Source: Haloarcula pellucida (lineage in GTDB: Archaea; Halobacteriota; Halobacteria; Halobacteriales; Haloarculaceae). From it: a DNA stretch of 64,000 nt. The stretch is from NCBI RefSeq assembly GCF_014647235.1, contig NZ_BMOU01000002.1:496417-560416 (forward strand), in the 5' to 3' direction. This document shows, piece by piece, positions 17,562 to 25,726 of this stretch; the stretch's first letter is position 1, and every line of letters begins with the position of its first letter. A program made the position numbers and the translations under genes. Below the pieces are notes generated by a model. That model did no database searches and was not told the origin of the DNA. It was given only the letters and a program-made list of their open reading frames with translations.

Positions 17562-17909
17562 TCAGCGTCCCTGCGTGACCAGAAAGCCGACGCCGGCGAC
17601 GAGGACGACGACGCCGGCGATCAACACAGGTCCGCTCCCGAGGAACGGGCCGAGCGCCAGCAGTGCCCACGCGACGGCGAAGATACCGTGTGCGGCAGCG
17701 AACAGTCGGTGGCCCCGCCGGGCGAAGACGACGAATCCGAGCGAGAAGCCCAGCGTCAGGACGACGGCCGACAGCGCGACGACGCTCACCGAGAGGCCGC
17801 CCAGCGACACCGGGCCGACGACCGGCACGAGCAGATACAGCAAGCCCGAGAGGCCGACGAGCGACCCGACGGCGACGGGGCCGGGTTCGAGGTCCAGCGA
17901 GGAGTTCAT
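17562..17909 (-). CDS. small haloarchaeal integral membrane protein
   Basis: A 115-residue protein with four predicted transmembrane helices and an RRGHR loop between helices 2 and 3. Function unknown. Its ATG (17907-17909) overlaps the TGA of the upstream zinc-ribbon gene by 4 bases (ATGA), so the two are surely co-transcribed and probably coupled in translation. This rules out the longer in-frame starts. Confidence 0.75.
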   Translation of the reverse strand: MNSSLDLEPGPVAVGSLVGLSGLLYLLVPVVGPVSLGGLSVSVVALSAVVLTLGFSLGFVVFARRGHRLFAAAHGIFAVAWALLALGPFLGSGPVLIAGVVVLVAGVGFLVTQGR

Positions 17910-18430
17910 AGCAACCGGTAGACGCCACGGGACTTCGACGCCTGCCCCGACCGGACGAGTTTGCGGAGCGTCTTCTCCGTGTAGTCGGCGGGGACGCCCC
18001 GTTCCGCGGCGTAGGCCACTACGTCGTCCTCGGTCGGACCGTCGAGTTCGCGCAGTGCCGACAGCACCGTCTCCTTGCGACTCGACCCGCTGGTCGCCCC
18101 CTGTTCGGCACGCTCGCCCGCGGCCGCCACCTCGTCGCTGTCGAGGCCCGACGCTTCGAGGTACGTCTCGTCGTCGATGCCCGACGCCTCGACCTGACGG
18201 TCCATCTCGGCGTAGGAGTCCAGTTCGGCGAAGGCGTCGCCCTCGCCCTGCCGGTTCGCGAGCATCGAGGCCCGCACCTCGCGAGCGTGGGCCTCGTCGT
18301 CCGTCTCGACGAACTTCCGCCGCTTCGCGTGCTTGCGGCGCTTCCCACAGCGGGGACACTGCGTGGTCTCCGGCCGTCCCTCCACGACCCAGAGGGCGCT
18401 ACACTCGCTACACCCGACAACCGCGTACAT
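17906..18430 (-). CDS. zinc-ribbon and winged-helix protein (DUF5817-like)
   Basis: A 174-residue protein. An N-terminal zinc ribbon MYAVVGCSECSALWVVEG...CPRCGKRRKHAKRRK carries two CxxC pairs and a basic tail. A Lys/Arg- then Glu-rich linker follows, and the C-terminal 60 residues look like a winged helix (ETVLSALRELDGPTEDDVV...TEKTLRKLVRSG...GVYRLL). I recognise this architecture as the haloarchaeal DUF5817 family. It probably binds nucleic acid; its target is unknown. It is first in a two-gene operon with the membrane protein at 17562-17909. Confidence 0.8.
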   Translation of the reverse strand: MYAVVGCSECSALWVVEGRPETTQCPRCGKRRKHAKRRKFVETDDEAHAREVRASMLANRQGEGDAFAELDSYAEMDRQVEASGIDDETYLEASGLDSDEVAAAGERAEQGATSGSSRKETVLSALRELDGPTEDDVVAYAAERGVPADYTEKTLRKLVRSGQASKSRGVYRLL

Positions 18431-18515
18431 ACCGGTGCGTTGGGCCGGTTCGGGGTTGAACGTTCGGATTGTGCGCATCCGTGGATTTACGCTGTCGTCC
18501 GCCGATACCCCGTGC

Positions 18516-18854
18516 ATGCAGGAAGTTCCACAGGCCGCGAGCGAGACGGTCGAAGTCGTCGACGGCGTCCACCTCACGCAGCTGGCCGCCGGCGAGGCGA
18601 TGAGCGTCCAGCACTTCCACATCGAACCCAGCGCCGTAGTACCCGAACACAGCCATCCCCACGAACAGGTGGGCTACGTGATCACGGGGACGCTCACCTT
18701 CGAGGTCGACGGCGAGGAGTTCGTCGTCGGCCCGGGCGACTCTTACGTCGTTCCCGGCGACGAGCCACACGGCGCGGAGAACCGCCGAGACGACCCAGTC
18801 AGCGGTATCGACGTGTTCAGCCCGCCCCGAACCGACCCCGACTGGCTGGACTGA
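18516..18854 (+). CDS. cupin-domain protein
   Basis: A 112-residue single cupin. The first cupin motif is EHSHPHEQVGYVITG with His and Glu metal ligands, and the second is PGDSYVVPGDEPHGAEN with the last His. Such small cupins bind a divalent metal and may be dioxygenases, isomerases or sensors; none can be chosen here. ATG 18516 has a TATA-like GGATTTACG about 30 nt upstream (18483-18491). It is transcribed divergently from the zinc-ribbon gene. Confidence 0.88.
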   Translation: MQEVPQAASETVEVVDGVHLTQLAAGEAMSVQHFHIEPSAVVPEHSHPHEQVGYVITGTLTFEVDGEEFVVGPGDSYVVPGDEPHGAENRRDDPVSGIDVFSPPRTDPDWLD

Positions 18855-18901
18855 CGCGAGTCGACGTAAGACACTTCTCCGCACGCGGGCAACCGCCGCG
18901 T

Positions 18902-19702
18902 GTGTCAAGGTCACGCACGCTCGCGCTCGCAGTCGCACTCCTGTTCGTGACCGCGGGGTGTCAGAGCCTCGGGACAGAGGCTGCGGACGGCCCCGAGACG
19001 GTGACCCCGGCACCCGTGCCGACGACCACCACGACGCCGGTCGGCGGGGATACGGGCGTCGACACGGGCCGCATCGCCGACCGCCACCGGGCCGCCCTCG
19101 ACGGCCGGTCGTACACCATCACGGTGGCCTTCACCGTCCAGTACGACAACGGTTCGACCGGCCGCCTGCGCGACCGGTTCGTCGTCGGACCCGAGGAACG
19201 GTACCGCTGGAACCGCCGCGTCGCCGGGCCGTACCCCGAGAGGGTCCGCGACCACGCCGCGTGGCAGAGCGAGTCGGGGTCGGCCATCCGCCGGACGCTG
19301 GAGAACGGCACCACGAGCGTCGGCCGCGGCGACGTCGTCGGTCCGAGTGACCCGTCCCTGTCGTTCTACGTCGCCCGGTTGATACGGGGGTTCGACGTCT
19401 CCGCCGAGGGGACGCCGGAGGGACGGCGACTCTACGGCACCAGCGACGAGGCCCGGTCGGTCCCGCTCCCGGCCGGCCTGACAGACGGGCACGACAGCGC
19501 CATAAACGTCCGCATCCGCGACGGCGTCGTCACCTCTCTCGCCATCGGCTGTCGGGCCAGACTGCGCGAGACGGGGCAGCCGGTGTGGTTCCGCTTCGAC
19601 TTCTTCGTCAGCGACGTCGGCGGCGCGCCACCGACGGAACCGTCGTGGGCGACGACGGCCACGCCGGCCGCGGACCGGACCGAGACTGCGACCCCCTCGT
19701 GA
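18902..19702 (+). CDS. haloarchaeal lipoprotein A (DUF7537-like)
   Basis: A 266-residue secreted lipoprotein with a GTG start at 18902. The signal peptide (TLALAVALLFVTAGC) ends in a lipobox TAGC, followed by a Thr/Pro-rich linker (TPAPVPTTTTTP) typical of haloarchaeal surface lipoproteins. The mature domain resembles uncharacterised DUF7537-type proteins: a first half around RTDHV-like and YRWNRR segments and a strand-rich second half. The GTG start is inferred because the signal peptide begins there and no ATG is suitable. The adjacent gene at 19771 encodes a paralogue of identical length. Confidence 0.75.
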   Translation: MSRSRTLALAVALLFVTAGCQSLGTEAADGPETVTPAPVPTTTTTPVGGDTGVDTGRIADRHRAALDGRSYTITVAFTVQYDNGSTGRLRDRFVVGPEERYRWNRRVAGPYPERVRDHAAWQSESGSAIRRTLENGTTSVGRGDVVGPSDPSLSFYVARLIRGFDVSAEGTPEGRRLYGTSDEARSVPLPAGLTDGHDSAINVRIRDGVVTSLAIGCRARLRETGQPVWFRFDFFVSDVGGAPPTEPSWATTATPAADRTETATPS

Positions 19703-19770
19703 CCCGGCGAGCGACGCGTTCGCCCCGGTTTCGCGACAGACGTTTGTGTCTCGGGCACCTGCACTGAACG

Positions 19771-20571
19771 ATGCGGCTCCGCGTGCTCGTGCTGGGCTGT
19801 GCGCTCGTGCTGGCCGGCTGTAGCGGTTTTACTCCGTCGGAGAGTTCGGAGACGGTGACCCCGGCGCCGGTGCCGACCGACGGCCTTCGCTATCCGCCCG
19901 GCGTGACCGACGACGGCGTGGTGCCGTCCGCGCTGGCGAGCGCACACGCGGGGGCGCTGTCGACCGACGGGTACACGCTGACGAGCGAACAGCGGGTCTA
20001 CGACGAGGACGGCGACCTCGAACGCCGGACCGACCACGTCCGCTGGATCGCCGCCAATACCTCGACCTACCGCGGCCGGTTCCAGCAGAACGCCAGCGAG
20101 TACCGGGCCGGGTGGCGTACGACGCGGGTGGACTACTGGGCCAACCGCTCTATCGTCGCCACTCGCTACGAGAACCAGCGCGGCGAGGTGACGTTGCTTC
20201 GCTGGCCGGCCGAGAACAGCGACCTGCTCACCGACCTCACCGACCAGCAGCGACTGGAGGGGGAACTCGCGGCCGTCGAGATGCGCGTCGCGCGCCGGGA
20301 AGCCGACGGCGACGTGGTCCTCGTCGGATCACGCCCGCGGGACACCGACCGACTGGTGACGCCGCTGTTCGCCCGCGACGTAACGAACGTCTCCGTCCGG
20401 ATGCGGGTCCGCTACGACGGGACCGTCGTCGCTCGAAGACTCAGCTACGACGCCGCCCTCAGCGGCGACCGGGTCCACATCGTCCGGGAGGTCCGAGTCA
20501 CCGACGTCGGCGAGACGGCCGTCGAGCGCCCCGACTGGGTACAGAACACGACCGTCACCCAGCGGCGATAG
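19771..20571 (+). CDS. haloarchaeal lipoprotein B (DUF7537-like)
   Basis: A 266-residue secreted lipoprotein. The signal peptide MRLRVLVLGCALVLAGC ends in lipobox LAGC, followed by a linker with the same VTPAPVPT motif as lipoprotein A. The mature domain starts with ALASAHAGALSTDGYTLTSEQ, which parallels IADRHRAALDGRSYTITVAF in the neighbour, so the two are tandem paralogues. I place it in the DUF7537 family from memory. No enzyme motif is visible; a ligand-binding or LolA-like surface role is possible but not shown. Confidence 0.8.
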   Translation: MRLRVLVLGCALVLAGCSGFTPSESSETVTPAPVPTDGLRYPPGVTDDGVVPSALASAHAGALSTDGYTLTSEQRVYDEDGDLERRTDHVRWIAANTSTYRGRFQQNASEYRAGWRTTRVDYWANRSIVATRYENQRGEVTLLRWPAENSDLLTDLTDQQRLEGELAAVEMRVARREADGDVVLVGSRPRDTDRLVTPLFARDVTNVSVRMRVRYDGTVVARRLSYDAALSGDRVHIVREVRVTDVGETAVERPDWVQNTTVTQRR

Positions 20572-20622
20572 CGGCCGCTCGCCGGCGAGTGCGAAAGAAT
20601 GTGGCGTGTTAGCGAGGGTCGC

Positions 20623-21885
20623 TTACGCGAGCTTCTCGATGTTCTCGACGACCTTGTCGGCGAACTCGGAGGTGGCGAGCTTGTTGCCGCCTTCGATCTG
20701 CCGTTCGAGGTCGTAGGTGACGTCGCCGTTGGAGATGGTCTCCTCGACGGCGTCGCGGACGAGCTGGCCGGCGTCCTTCCAGCCCATGTACTCCAGCATG
20801 AGACGGCCGGAGAGAATCATCGCGGTCGGGTTGACCTTGTCCTCGCCGGCGTACTTCGGGGCGGAGCCGTGGACCGGTTCCGCGAGACAGCGGGCCTCAC
20901 CGAAGTTCGCACCGGGGGCGATGCCGAGGCCGCCGATCTGTGCGCCGGCGGCGTCGGACATGTAGTCCCCGTTGAGGTTCATCGTCGCGATGACGTCGTA
21001 CTCGTCCGTACGAGTGAGGAGCTGCTGGAGCATGTTGTCGGCGATGCGGTCGTTGACAACGAGGGTTCCCTCGGGCTGTTCGCCGTCGTACTCCTCCCAG
21101 AGTTCGTCCTCGGTGATGACGTCCTCGCCGTACTCCTCTTCGGCGACCTCGTAGCCCCAGTCACGGAAGGCGCCCTCGGTGAACTTCATGATGTTGCCCT
21201 TGTGGACGAGGGTGACGGAGTCACGCTCCTCTTCGAGGGCGTAGTCGATGGCCTCACGGACCAGCCGCTTGGTGCCGAACTCGGTAATCGGCTTGACGCC
21301 GATACCGACCGGGCCGTCGTGGATGGTGCTGTCGAAGCCCATCTCCTCCTCGACGAACTCCTTGACCTCCTGCACTTCGTCGGTGCCGGCCTCCCACTCG
21401 ATGCCGGCGTAGACGTCTTCGGTGTTCTCCCGGAAGGTGACCATATCCATCTTCTCGGGTTCCTTCACGGGGGACGGGACGCCGTCGAGGTGGTAGGTCG
21501 GTCGAACGTTCGCGTACAGGTCGAGCGTCTTCCGGAGCGCGACGTTCAGCGAGCGGAAGCCGGCACCGACGGGGGTCGTCAGCGGCCCCTTGATGGCGAC
21601 GTTGAACTCCTTGATGGCCTCGACGGTGTCGTCGGGCAGGTTCTCGTCGTACTTCTCGCGAGCGGACTCACCGGCGTAGACGCGCATCCACGAGATGTCA
21701 CGCCCGGTGGCGTTCGCGGCGGCCTCCAGCACCTTCTGGGCGGCCGGACCGACGTCGGTCCCGATACCGTCCCCGTGGATGATGGGGATGATGGGGTTCT
21801 CGGGAACGTCGAGTTCGTTGTCGTCTGTGACCTCAATCTGCTGGCCCTCTTCGGGCACCTCCACTTTCTCGTAGTCGTAGCCCAT
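20623..21885 (-). CDS. icd: isocitrate dehydrogenase (NADP+)
   Basis: A 420-residue TCA-cycle enzyme that oxidises isocitrate to 2-oxoglutarate. Family motifs are IIPIIHGDGIG, NVALRKTLDLYANVRP (isocitrate phosphate binding Ser/Asn and Arg), TFRENTEDVYAGIEW, LVHKGNIMKFTEGAF with the catalytic Lys, the metal-binding NLNGDYMSDAAGAQ segment and EPVHGSAPKYAG. Length and sequence fit the dimeric bacterial/archaeal NADP type. A minus-strand TTTAGG element at about 21908-21914 lies about 25 nt upstream of the ATG (21883-21885). Confidence 0.95.
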   Translation of the reverse strand: MGYDYEKVEVPEEGQQIEVTDDNELDVPENPIIPIIHGDGIGTDVGPAAQKVLEAAANATGRDISWMRVYAGESAREKYDENLPDDTVEAIKEFNVAIKGPLTTPVGAGFRSLNVALRKTLDLYANVRPTYHLDGVPSPVKEPEKMDMVTFRENTEDVYAGIEWEAGTDEVQEVKEFVEEEMGFDSTIHDGPVGIGVKPITEFGTKRLVREAIDYALEEERDSVTLVHKGNIMKFTEGAFRDWGYEVAEEEYGEDVITEDELWEEYDGEQPEGTLVVNDRIADNMLQQLLTRTDEYDVIATMNLNGDYMSDAAGAQIGGLGIAPGANFGEARCLAEPVHGSAPKYAGEDKVNPTAMILSGRLMLEYMGWKDAGQLVRDAVEETISNGDVTYDLERQIEGGNKLATSEFADKVVENIEKLA

Positions 21886-21953
21886 ACCTCGCGCATCGAT
21901 AGTCGCGCCTAAAGGACTGCCGTTTTCCCGTAGACGTGGTAACGAACGGCATT

Positions 21954-21958
21954 AAAAA
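21954..21958 (-). terminator. T-tract downstream of the MBL-like gene
   Basis: On the minus strand a run of five T (in GAGTTTTTAATG) follows the stop codon at 21970 by 12 bases. T-rich tracts without a hairpin are normal archaeal terminators. It also precedes the icd promoter. Confidence 0.4.
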
Positions 21959-21969
21959 CTCAGCCGACA

Positions 21970-22659
21970 CTACCGCAGTGCGTCGACCATCGCCTTCAGT
22001 TCCATCGGACCGTTCGTGAGGAGCGCTCGCGGGAACCGTCGCCGGGCCCCGTCGATAGCGTCTTCGAGTGCGGCGTCGGCGTCCTCGAACACCCCCGCGC
22101 CGTGGCCCAGCAGGATTCGCTCGGGGTCGAGATCCGCGAACGTCTCCCGCGGCGGGAACAGGCGACTGAACACCCGCATCGAGAGGCGTTCAGATCCGAC
22201 GGTGTAGGGCCCGCCCGCGAAGAAGTCGGGGACGTACAACGTCCCGTCGGCCTCGCGGTAGGCGACAGTCTCGCGCCACGCGCGGAGTGGGTTGAGCCGT
22301 CGGAGTTCGAAGCCGGCGAGCGAATGGGTCGCCCGCTCGGTCGGGACGTCGAGACGGTCGGCGACCCGGTCTAGCCCCGTCGGCACCGTCACCGGAACGC
22401 CGTGTCGCTCGGCGAACACCGCCGCGTCTCTGGCGTGGTAGTCGGCGAGGACGGCGACGCCGGCCACCTCGCCGAGGTCGGCGTAGCAGTCGTCGACGCC
22501 GGGGGCGTCCAGCGGGTCGACCAGCCAGACGCCGCCGTCGGGGCCGCGGACCGCGTGACTCGTTCGCTGGCCGCCCTCCTCGGGGAAGGCCTGCCAGCCG
22601 ACGCCGCCCTCCCACCGGTCGAGGACGCGGTACGCCTCGGCGTCGTCGCGCGCGTACAT
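21970..22659 (-). CDS. metallo-beta-lactamase-like fold protein, metal site degenerate
   Basis: A 229-residue soluble protein. The strand order and the segments GGVWLVDPLDAPGVDD, VAVLADYHARDAAVFAERHGVPV and RILLGHGAGVF recall the MBL fold (the last matches the PGHG turn), but the defining HxHxDH metal motif is replaced by a DYHARD sequence. It may bind metal poorly or act without it. I recall similar unannotated proteins in haloarchaea. Starts are ATG 22657-22659 or GTG 22665; ATG was chosen. It is divergent from the isoaspartyl peptidase gene. Confidence 0.65.
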   Translation of the reverse strand: MYARDDAEAYRVLDRWEGGVGWQAFPEEGGQRTSHAVRGPDGGVWLVDPLDAPGVDDCYADLGEVAGVAVLADYHARDAAVFAERHGVPVTVPTGLDRVADRLDVPTERATHSLAGFELRRLNPLRAWRETVAYREADGTLYVPDFFAGGPYTVGSERLSMRVFSRLFPPRETFADLDPERILLGHGAGVFEDADAALEDAIDGARRRFPRALLTNGPMELKAMVDALR

Positions 22660-22690
22660 CGGCACGTCGGTACGCCGCAGTGGGCCGGGG

Positions 22691-22699
22691 ATATATTTT
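22691..22699 (+). promoter_or_regulatory. TATA box of the isoaspartyl peptidase gene
   Basis: ATATATTTT in an otherwise G+C-rich gap lies 26-34 nt upstream of ATG 22725, fixing that start and indicating a leaderless mRNA. Confidence 0.65.
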
Positions 22700-22724
22700 C
22701 CGTCTGGCGCCCGAGAGGTGTCGT

Positions 22725-23576
22725 ATGTACGTCGTCGTCCACGGTGGCGCGGGCGGGCCGCCCGACGAACCGGCCGACCGACTGTCGACGCTCGCCGACG
22801 CCGCCGACACCGCCGCCGACGCCGAAGGGCCCCTCGATGCGGTTCTCGCGGCTGTCCGACCGCTGGAGCGCGACCCGAGGTTCAACGCCGGCGTGGGTGG
22901 GGCGGTCCAGAGCGACGGCGTCGTCCGCACCGAGGCGGGCCTCGTGACCGACGACGGGACGACTGGCGCCGCGTGTTCGATGGCCGGCGTCGCCCACGCT
23001 GCCGACGTGGCCCGCGTCGTCGCGACGGAGACGCCCCACGTCTGCCTCGCCGGTGACCCGGCAATCGAACTGGCGGCGGCGAGCGGTATCGACACCGGCG
23101 AGGACCTGCTGACCGACCGGACCCGTGGCCGCTACGAGGACGCCGACCCGCCCGGGGACGACGTCGCAGACCACCTCGCGTGGGTACGCGACCACTTCTC
23201 GGGGACGGACACCGTCGGCGCCGTCGCGACGGACGGAGACCGACTCGCGGCGGCCACGTCGACGGCCGGCCGGTGGTTCGCGCTCGCCGGTCGGGTCGGC
23301 GACGTGCCCCAGATCGGCGCCGGGTTCTACGCCGACGGGCGCGGCGGTGCGAGCGCCACCGGCGAGGGGGAGGCCATCGCCCGTTTCGGTCTCGCGCGGC
23401 GGGCGGTCGACCTGTTGGAGACGTTCGGCCCGCGGCAGGCCGCCGAGGAGGCCCTCGCGGAGTTCGAGCGTGCGACCGACGGACAAGCGGGCGTCGTCGT
23501 CCTCGACCACGCCGGCCACGTCGGCAGCGAGTACAACACCGCCGCGATGCAGACGTCTCGGGCCGGGCCGGACTGA
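22725..23576 (+). CDS. isoaspartyl peptidase/L-asparaginase (Ntn-hydrolase)
   Basis: A 283-residue enzyme of the plant-type asparaginase family, which self-cleaves to expose a catalytic Thr and then hydrolyses isoaspartyl dipeptides and asparagine. The N-terminal VHGGAGG, the NAGVGGAVQSDG segment and the nucleophile Thr163 in TVGAVATDGD are seen; GDVPQIGAGFYAD follows. The residue before the nucleophile is Asp rather than the usual Gly, which may alter autoprocessing. It is followed 105 bases later by map on the same strand. Confidence 0.9.
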   Translation: MYVVVHGGAGGPPDEPADRLSTLADAADTAADAEGPLDAVLAAVRPLERDPRFNAGVGGAVQSDGVVRTEAGLVTDDGTTGAACSMAGVAHAADVARVVATETPHVCLAGDPAIELAAASGIDTGEDLLTDRTRGRYEDADPPGDDVADHLAWVRDHFSGTDTVGAVATDGDRLAAATSTAGRWFALAGRVGDVPQIGAGFYADGRGGASATGEGEAIARFGLARRAVDLLETFGPRQAAEEALAEFERATDGQAGVVVLDHAGHVGSEYNTAAMQTSRAGPD

Positions 23577-23680
23577 CATCCGGCCCGCGGTCCGTCGCTG
23601 CGGGACCGACTATCCGCCGGCGGTCGATTGGCTGCCGGCCAACGACAAACGCTTTCACGCACAGCGCCCAACGCCGGGGC

Positions 23681-24571
23681 ATGAGCGACGTGGACTTCGA
23701 GTCCGAGCAGTACGAGAAGTGTCGCGAGGCCGGCGAGATCCTCGCGCAGGTGCGCGACGAGGCCGCAGAACGCGTCGAGGTGGGGGCGTCCCACCTCGAA
23801 GTCGCCGAGTGGGCCGAGGAGGAGATTCGGGAGCTGGGCGGCGAACCCGCCTTCCCGGTCAACATCTCCATCGACGAGGAGGCCGCTCACGCGACGCCAG
23901 AGCGCGACGACGAGACCACCTTCGGCGAAGAGATGGTGAATCTGGACATCGGTGTCCACGTCGACGGGTGGCTGGCCGACACCGCCGTCACCGTCGACCT
24001 CTCGGGCCACGACGAACTGGCGGCGGCCTCCGCCGAGGCGCTAGACGCCGCACTGGAGGTCGCCGGTCCCGGCGTCGACGTCGGCGAGATCGGTGCGGCC
24101 GTAGAGCGGGTCATCGAGGGGTACGGTTTCAACCCGGTCGTCAACCTCACGGGCCACGGCCTCGGCCACTGGGAACAGCACACCGCGCCGAACATCCCCA
24201 ACCGCGAAGTCTCGCAGGGGGCGACGCTCCAGCCCGGCGACGTCGTCGCTATCGAACCGTTCGCGACGGACGGCCGCGGGAAGGTACAGGAAGGGTCCGA
24301 CGAGGAGATCTTCGCGCTCGAACGCGAGGGGAGTGTGCGCGACCGGAACGCTCGGCAGGTCTTAGAACAGATCACCGAGGAGTTCAAGACGCTCCCGTTC
24401 GCCGCCCGCTGGCTGGACTCCCCGCGGGCGAAGATGGCGCTGCGCCGCCTGAAACAGCAGAACATCGTCCACGGCTATCCGGTCCTCAAAGAACGGGAAG
24501 GAACGTTCGTCAGCCAGAAGGAACACACCGTCATCGTCACCGACGATGGCGTCGAAGTGACCACGCGCTAA
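23681..24571 (+). CDS. map: methionine aminopeptidase, type II
   Basis: A 296-residue cytosolic enzyme that removes N-terminal Met from new proteins. The pita-bread fold metal ligands can be traced: EMVNLDIGVHVDGWLADTA gives the two Asp, GHGLGHWEQH the His, VAIEPFATDG and KEHTVIV the two Glu. The insertion of about 60 residues between the His and last Glu ligands marks the archaeal/eukaryotic type II. ATG 23681 is the correct start; the frame upstream is antisense or out of frame to the previous gene. Confidence 0.95.
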   Translation: MSDVDFESEQYEKCREAGEILAQVRDEAAERVEVGASHLEVAEWAEEEIRELGGEPAFPVNISIDEEAAHATPERDDETTFGEEMVNLDIGVHVDGWLADTAVTVDLSGHDELAAASAEALDAALEVAGPGVDVGEIGAAVERVIEGYGFNPVVNLTGHGLGHWEQHTAPNIPNREVSQGATLQPGDVVAIEPFATDGRGKVQEGSDEEIFALEREGSVRDRNARQVLEQITEEFKTLPFAARWLDSPRAKMALRRLKQQNIVHGYPVLKEREGTFVSQKEHTVIVTDDGVEVTTR

Positions 24572-24706
24572 CGGTACGGACGTCTTTTGCTGCGGTGTCA
24601 GTACGGGCGGTGTCGCCGCCACCGAAAAGGAAGCACTGGCCACGTAATCGGGGCCGCGCGGCGGGGGAACCGTGGACGGATGCGGATGGAACTCGTCCGG
24701 GATGGC

Positions 24707-24904
24707 CTATGCGTTGTTCATGCGCGTGCTTGTCGTCTCACCGCAGACCAGACACTCGCTGACCCGATACGGTTCGCGCGAGAACTCCGCGTTCTCGCGT
24801 TTGGTGCTCTCGGTCTGTATCTGGAGACTGACTTCGTGCGGTGTCTCTCGCCCACAGTTCGAACACGACTCTGACATATCGACGCCGTCGTTTGTGGTCG
24901 CCAT
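24707..24904 (-). CDS. small zinc-ribbon protein (DUF7835-like)
   Basis: A 65-residue protein with two CxxC pairs (CSNCG and CLVCG) forming a zinc beta-ribbon, separated by a 32-residue Glu-rich segment. I recognise it as the haloarchaeal putative zinc beta-ribbon family called DUF7835. Starts are ATG 24904 (MATTNDG) or ATG 24877 (MSESCSN). The longer one is preferred because a minus-strand TTTTTAT at 24933-24939 lies 29-35 nt upstream, the leaderless distance. Function unknown; haloarchaeal small zinc proteins are often regulatory. Confidence 0.8.
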   Translation of the reverse strand: MATTNDGVDMSESCSNCGRETPHEVSLQIQTESTKRENAEFSREPYRVSECLVCGETTSTRMNNA

Positions 24905-24932
24905 CCCGTCTCTCCCTTCCCCCAAGAACCGC

Positions 24933-24939
24933 ATAAAAA
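24933..24939 (-). promoter_or_regulatory. TATA box of the small zinc-ribbon gene
   Basis: TTTTTAT on the minus strand lies 29-35 nt upstream of ATG 24904. It supports the longer, leaderless start of that gene. Confidence 0.6.
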
Positions 24940-25028
24940 CCCCCTTTCGTTGGACTCCGTTCACACCGTTTATCGCAAGACGTGGCCGGTTTTCGTAAAC
25001 CGCTGCCAGAGACGGCTGTAGACGATTC

Positions 25029-25040
25029 AAAATCGATTTT
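25029..25040. promoter_or_regulatory. perfect 12-bp palindrome
   Basis: AAAATCGATTTT is self-complementary and lies in the middle of the AT-rich gap between two divergent genes, well upstream of both. It could be an operator or architectural site; no known regulator site was matched. Confidence 0.4.
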
Positions 25041-25144
25041 CCGTACTTGAACGGGGTATTTACCTCGTGAACGGCCGACAGATTTAAATACTGAGTTTGG
25101 CTCCGTTCGAAGTCGTTTAGGTCGGGGGGCCGAACGGTGGCTGT

Positions 25145-25702
25145 ATGGACTCTGTGTTCGCGCCGTGGCGCATCGACTGGGTCGAACGCGAGAACGAGAA
25201 CCCCGACGCCGACTGCGTGTTCTGTGCGTTTCGGGAGGGCGACGCCGACCGGGAGAACAACGTCGTCGCGCGGAGCGACCACGCCTTCGTCCTCCTGAAC
25301 AACTACCCGTACAACCCGGGTCACGTGATGGTCGTGCCCCACGACCACACCGGCGAGTACGGCGAGTTAGACGACGAGACGCTGTTAGACCACGCCCACC
25401 TGAAACAGCGCTGTTTCGACGCGCTGGAGGCGGGGCTGGGGCCCGACGCCTACAACGCCGGCCTGAACCTCGGCGGATCCGCGGCCGGCGGGTCCATCGA
25501 CGACCACCTCCACACCCACGTCGTCCCGCGCTGGGAGGGCGACACCAACTTCATGCCCGTCGTCAGCGACACGAAGGTCATCGTCGAGGCCGTCGAAGAC
25601 ACCTACGACCGCCTCCACGACGCCTTCGCCGCCCAGGACGACACCACCGTCACAGACCCCGACGCCGCTGTGCGTATCGACGCGCCTCCAAAGCGGCTTT
25701 AG
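25145..25702 (+). CDS. HIT-family nucleotide hydrolase/transferase
   Basis: A 185-residue histidine-triad protein. The active-site motif is H121-x-H123-x-H125 in DDHLHTHVVPRW, and the N-terminus carries a C24xxC27 zinc pair (DCVFCAF). The layout resembles the HIT proteins related to Ap4A hydrolases or AMP-lysine hydrolases: a conserved WRxDWV-type start (WRIDWVE) and NNYPYNPGHVMV. It hydrolyses a nucleoside phosphoester or phosphoramidate; the precise substrate is not known. The CDF transporter gene starts 24 bases after its stop and is probably co-transcribed. Confidence 0.92.
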   Translation: MDSVFAPWRIDWVERENENPDADCVFCAFREGDADRENNVVARSDHAFVLLNNYPYNPGHVMVVPHDHTGEYGELDDETLLDHAHLKQRCFDALEAGLGPDAYNAGLNLGGSAAGGSIDDHLHTHVVPRWEGDTNFMPVVSDTKVIVEAVEDTYDRLHDAFAAQDDTTVTDPDAAVRIDAPPKRL

Positions 25703-25726
25703 CCTCCCCCCGTTAGTTCCGAGTAG

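Larger units (their letters stand above)
24905..25144. other. AT-rich divergent intergenic region with palindrome
   Basis: These 240 bases between the zinc-ribbon gene and the HIT gene are much richer in A+T than their surroundings. They hold a minus-strand TATA box (24933-24939), a plus-strand TTTAAATA (25083-25090), a TTTAGG nearer the HIT start (25115-25120), and a perfect 12-bp palindrome AAAATCGATTTT at 25029-25040. No RNA gene was recognised. Confidence 0.5.
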
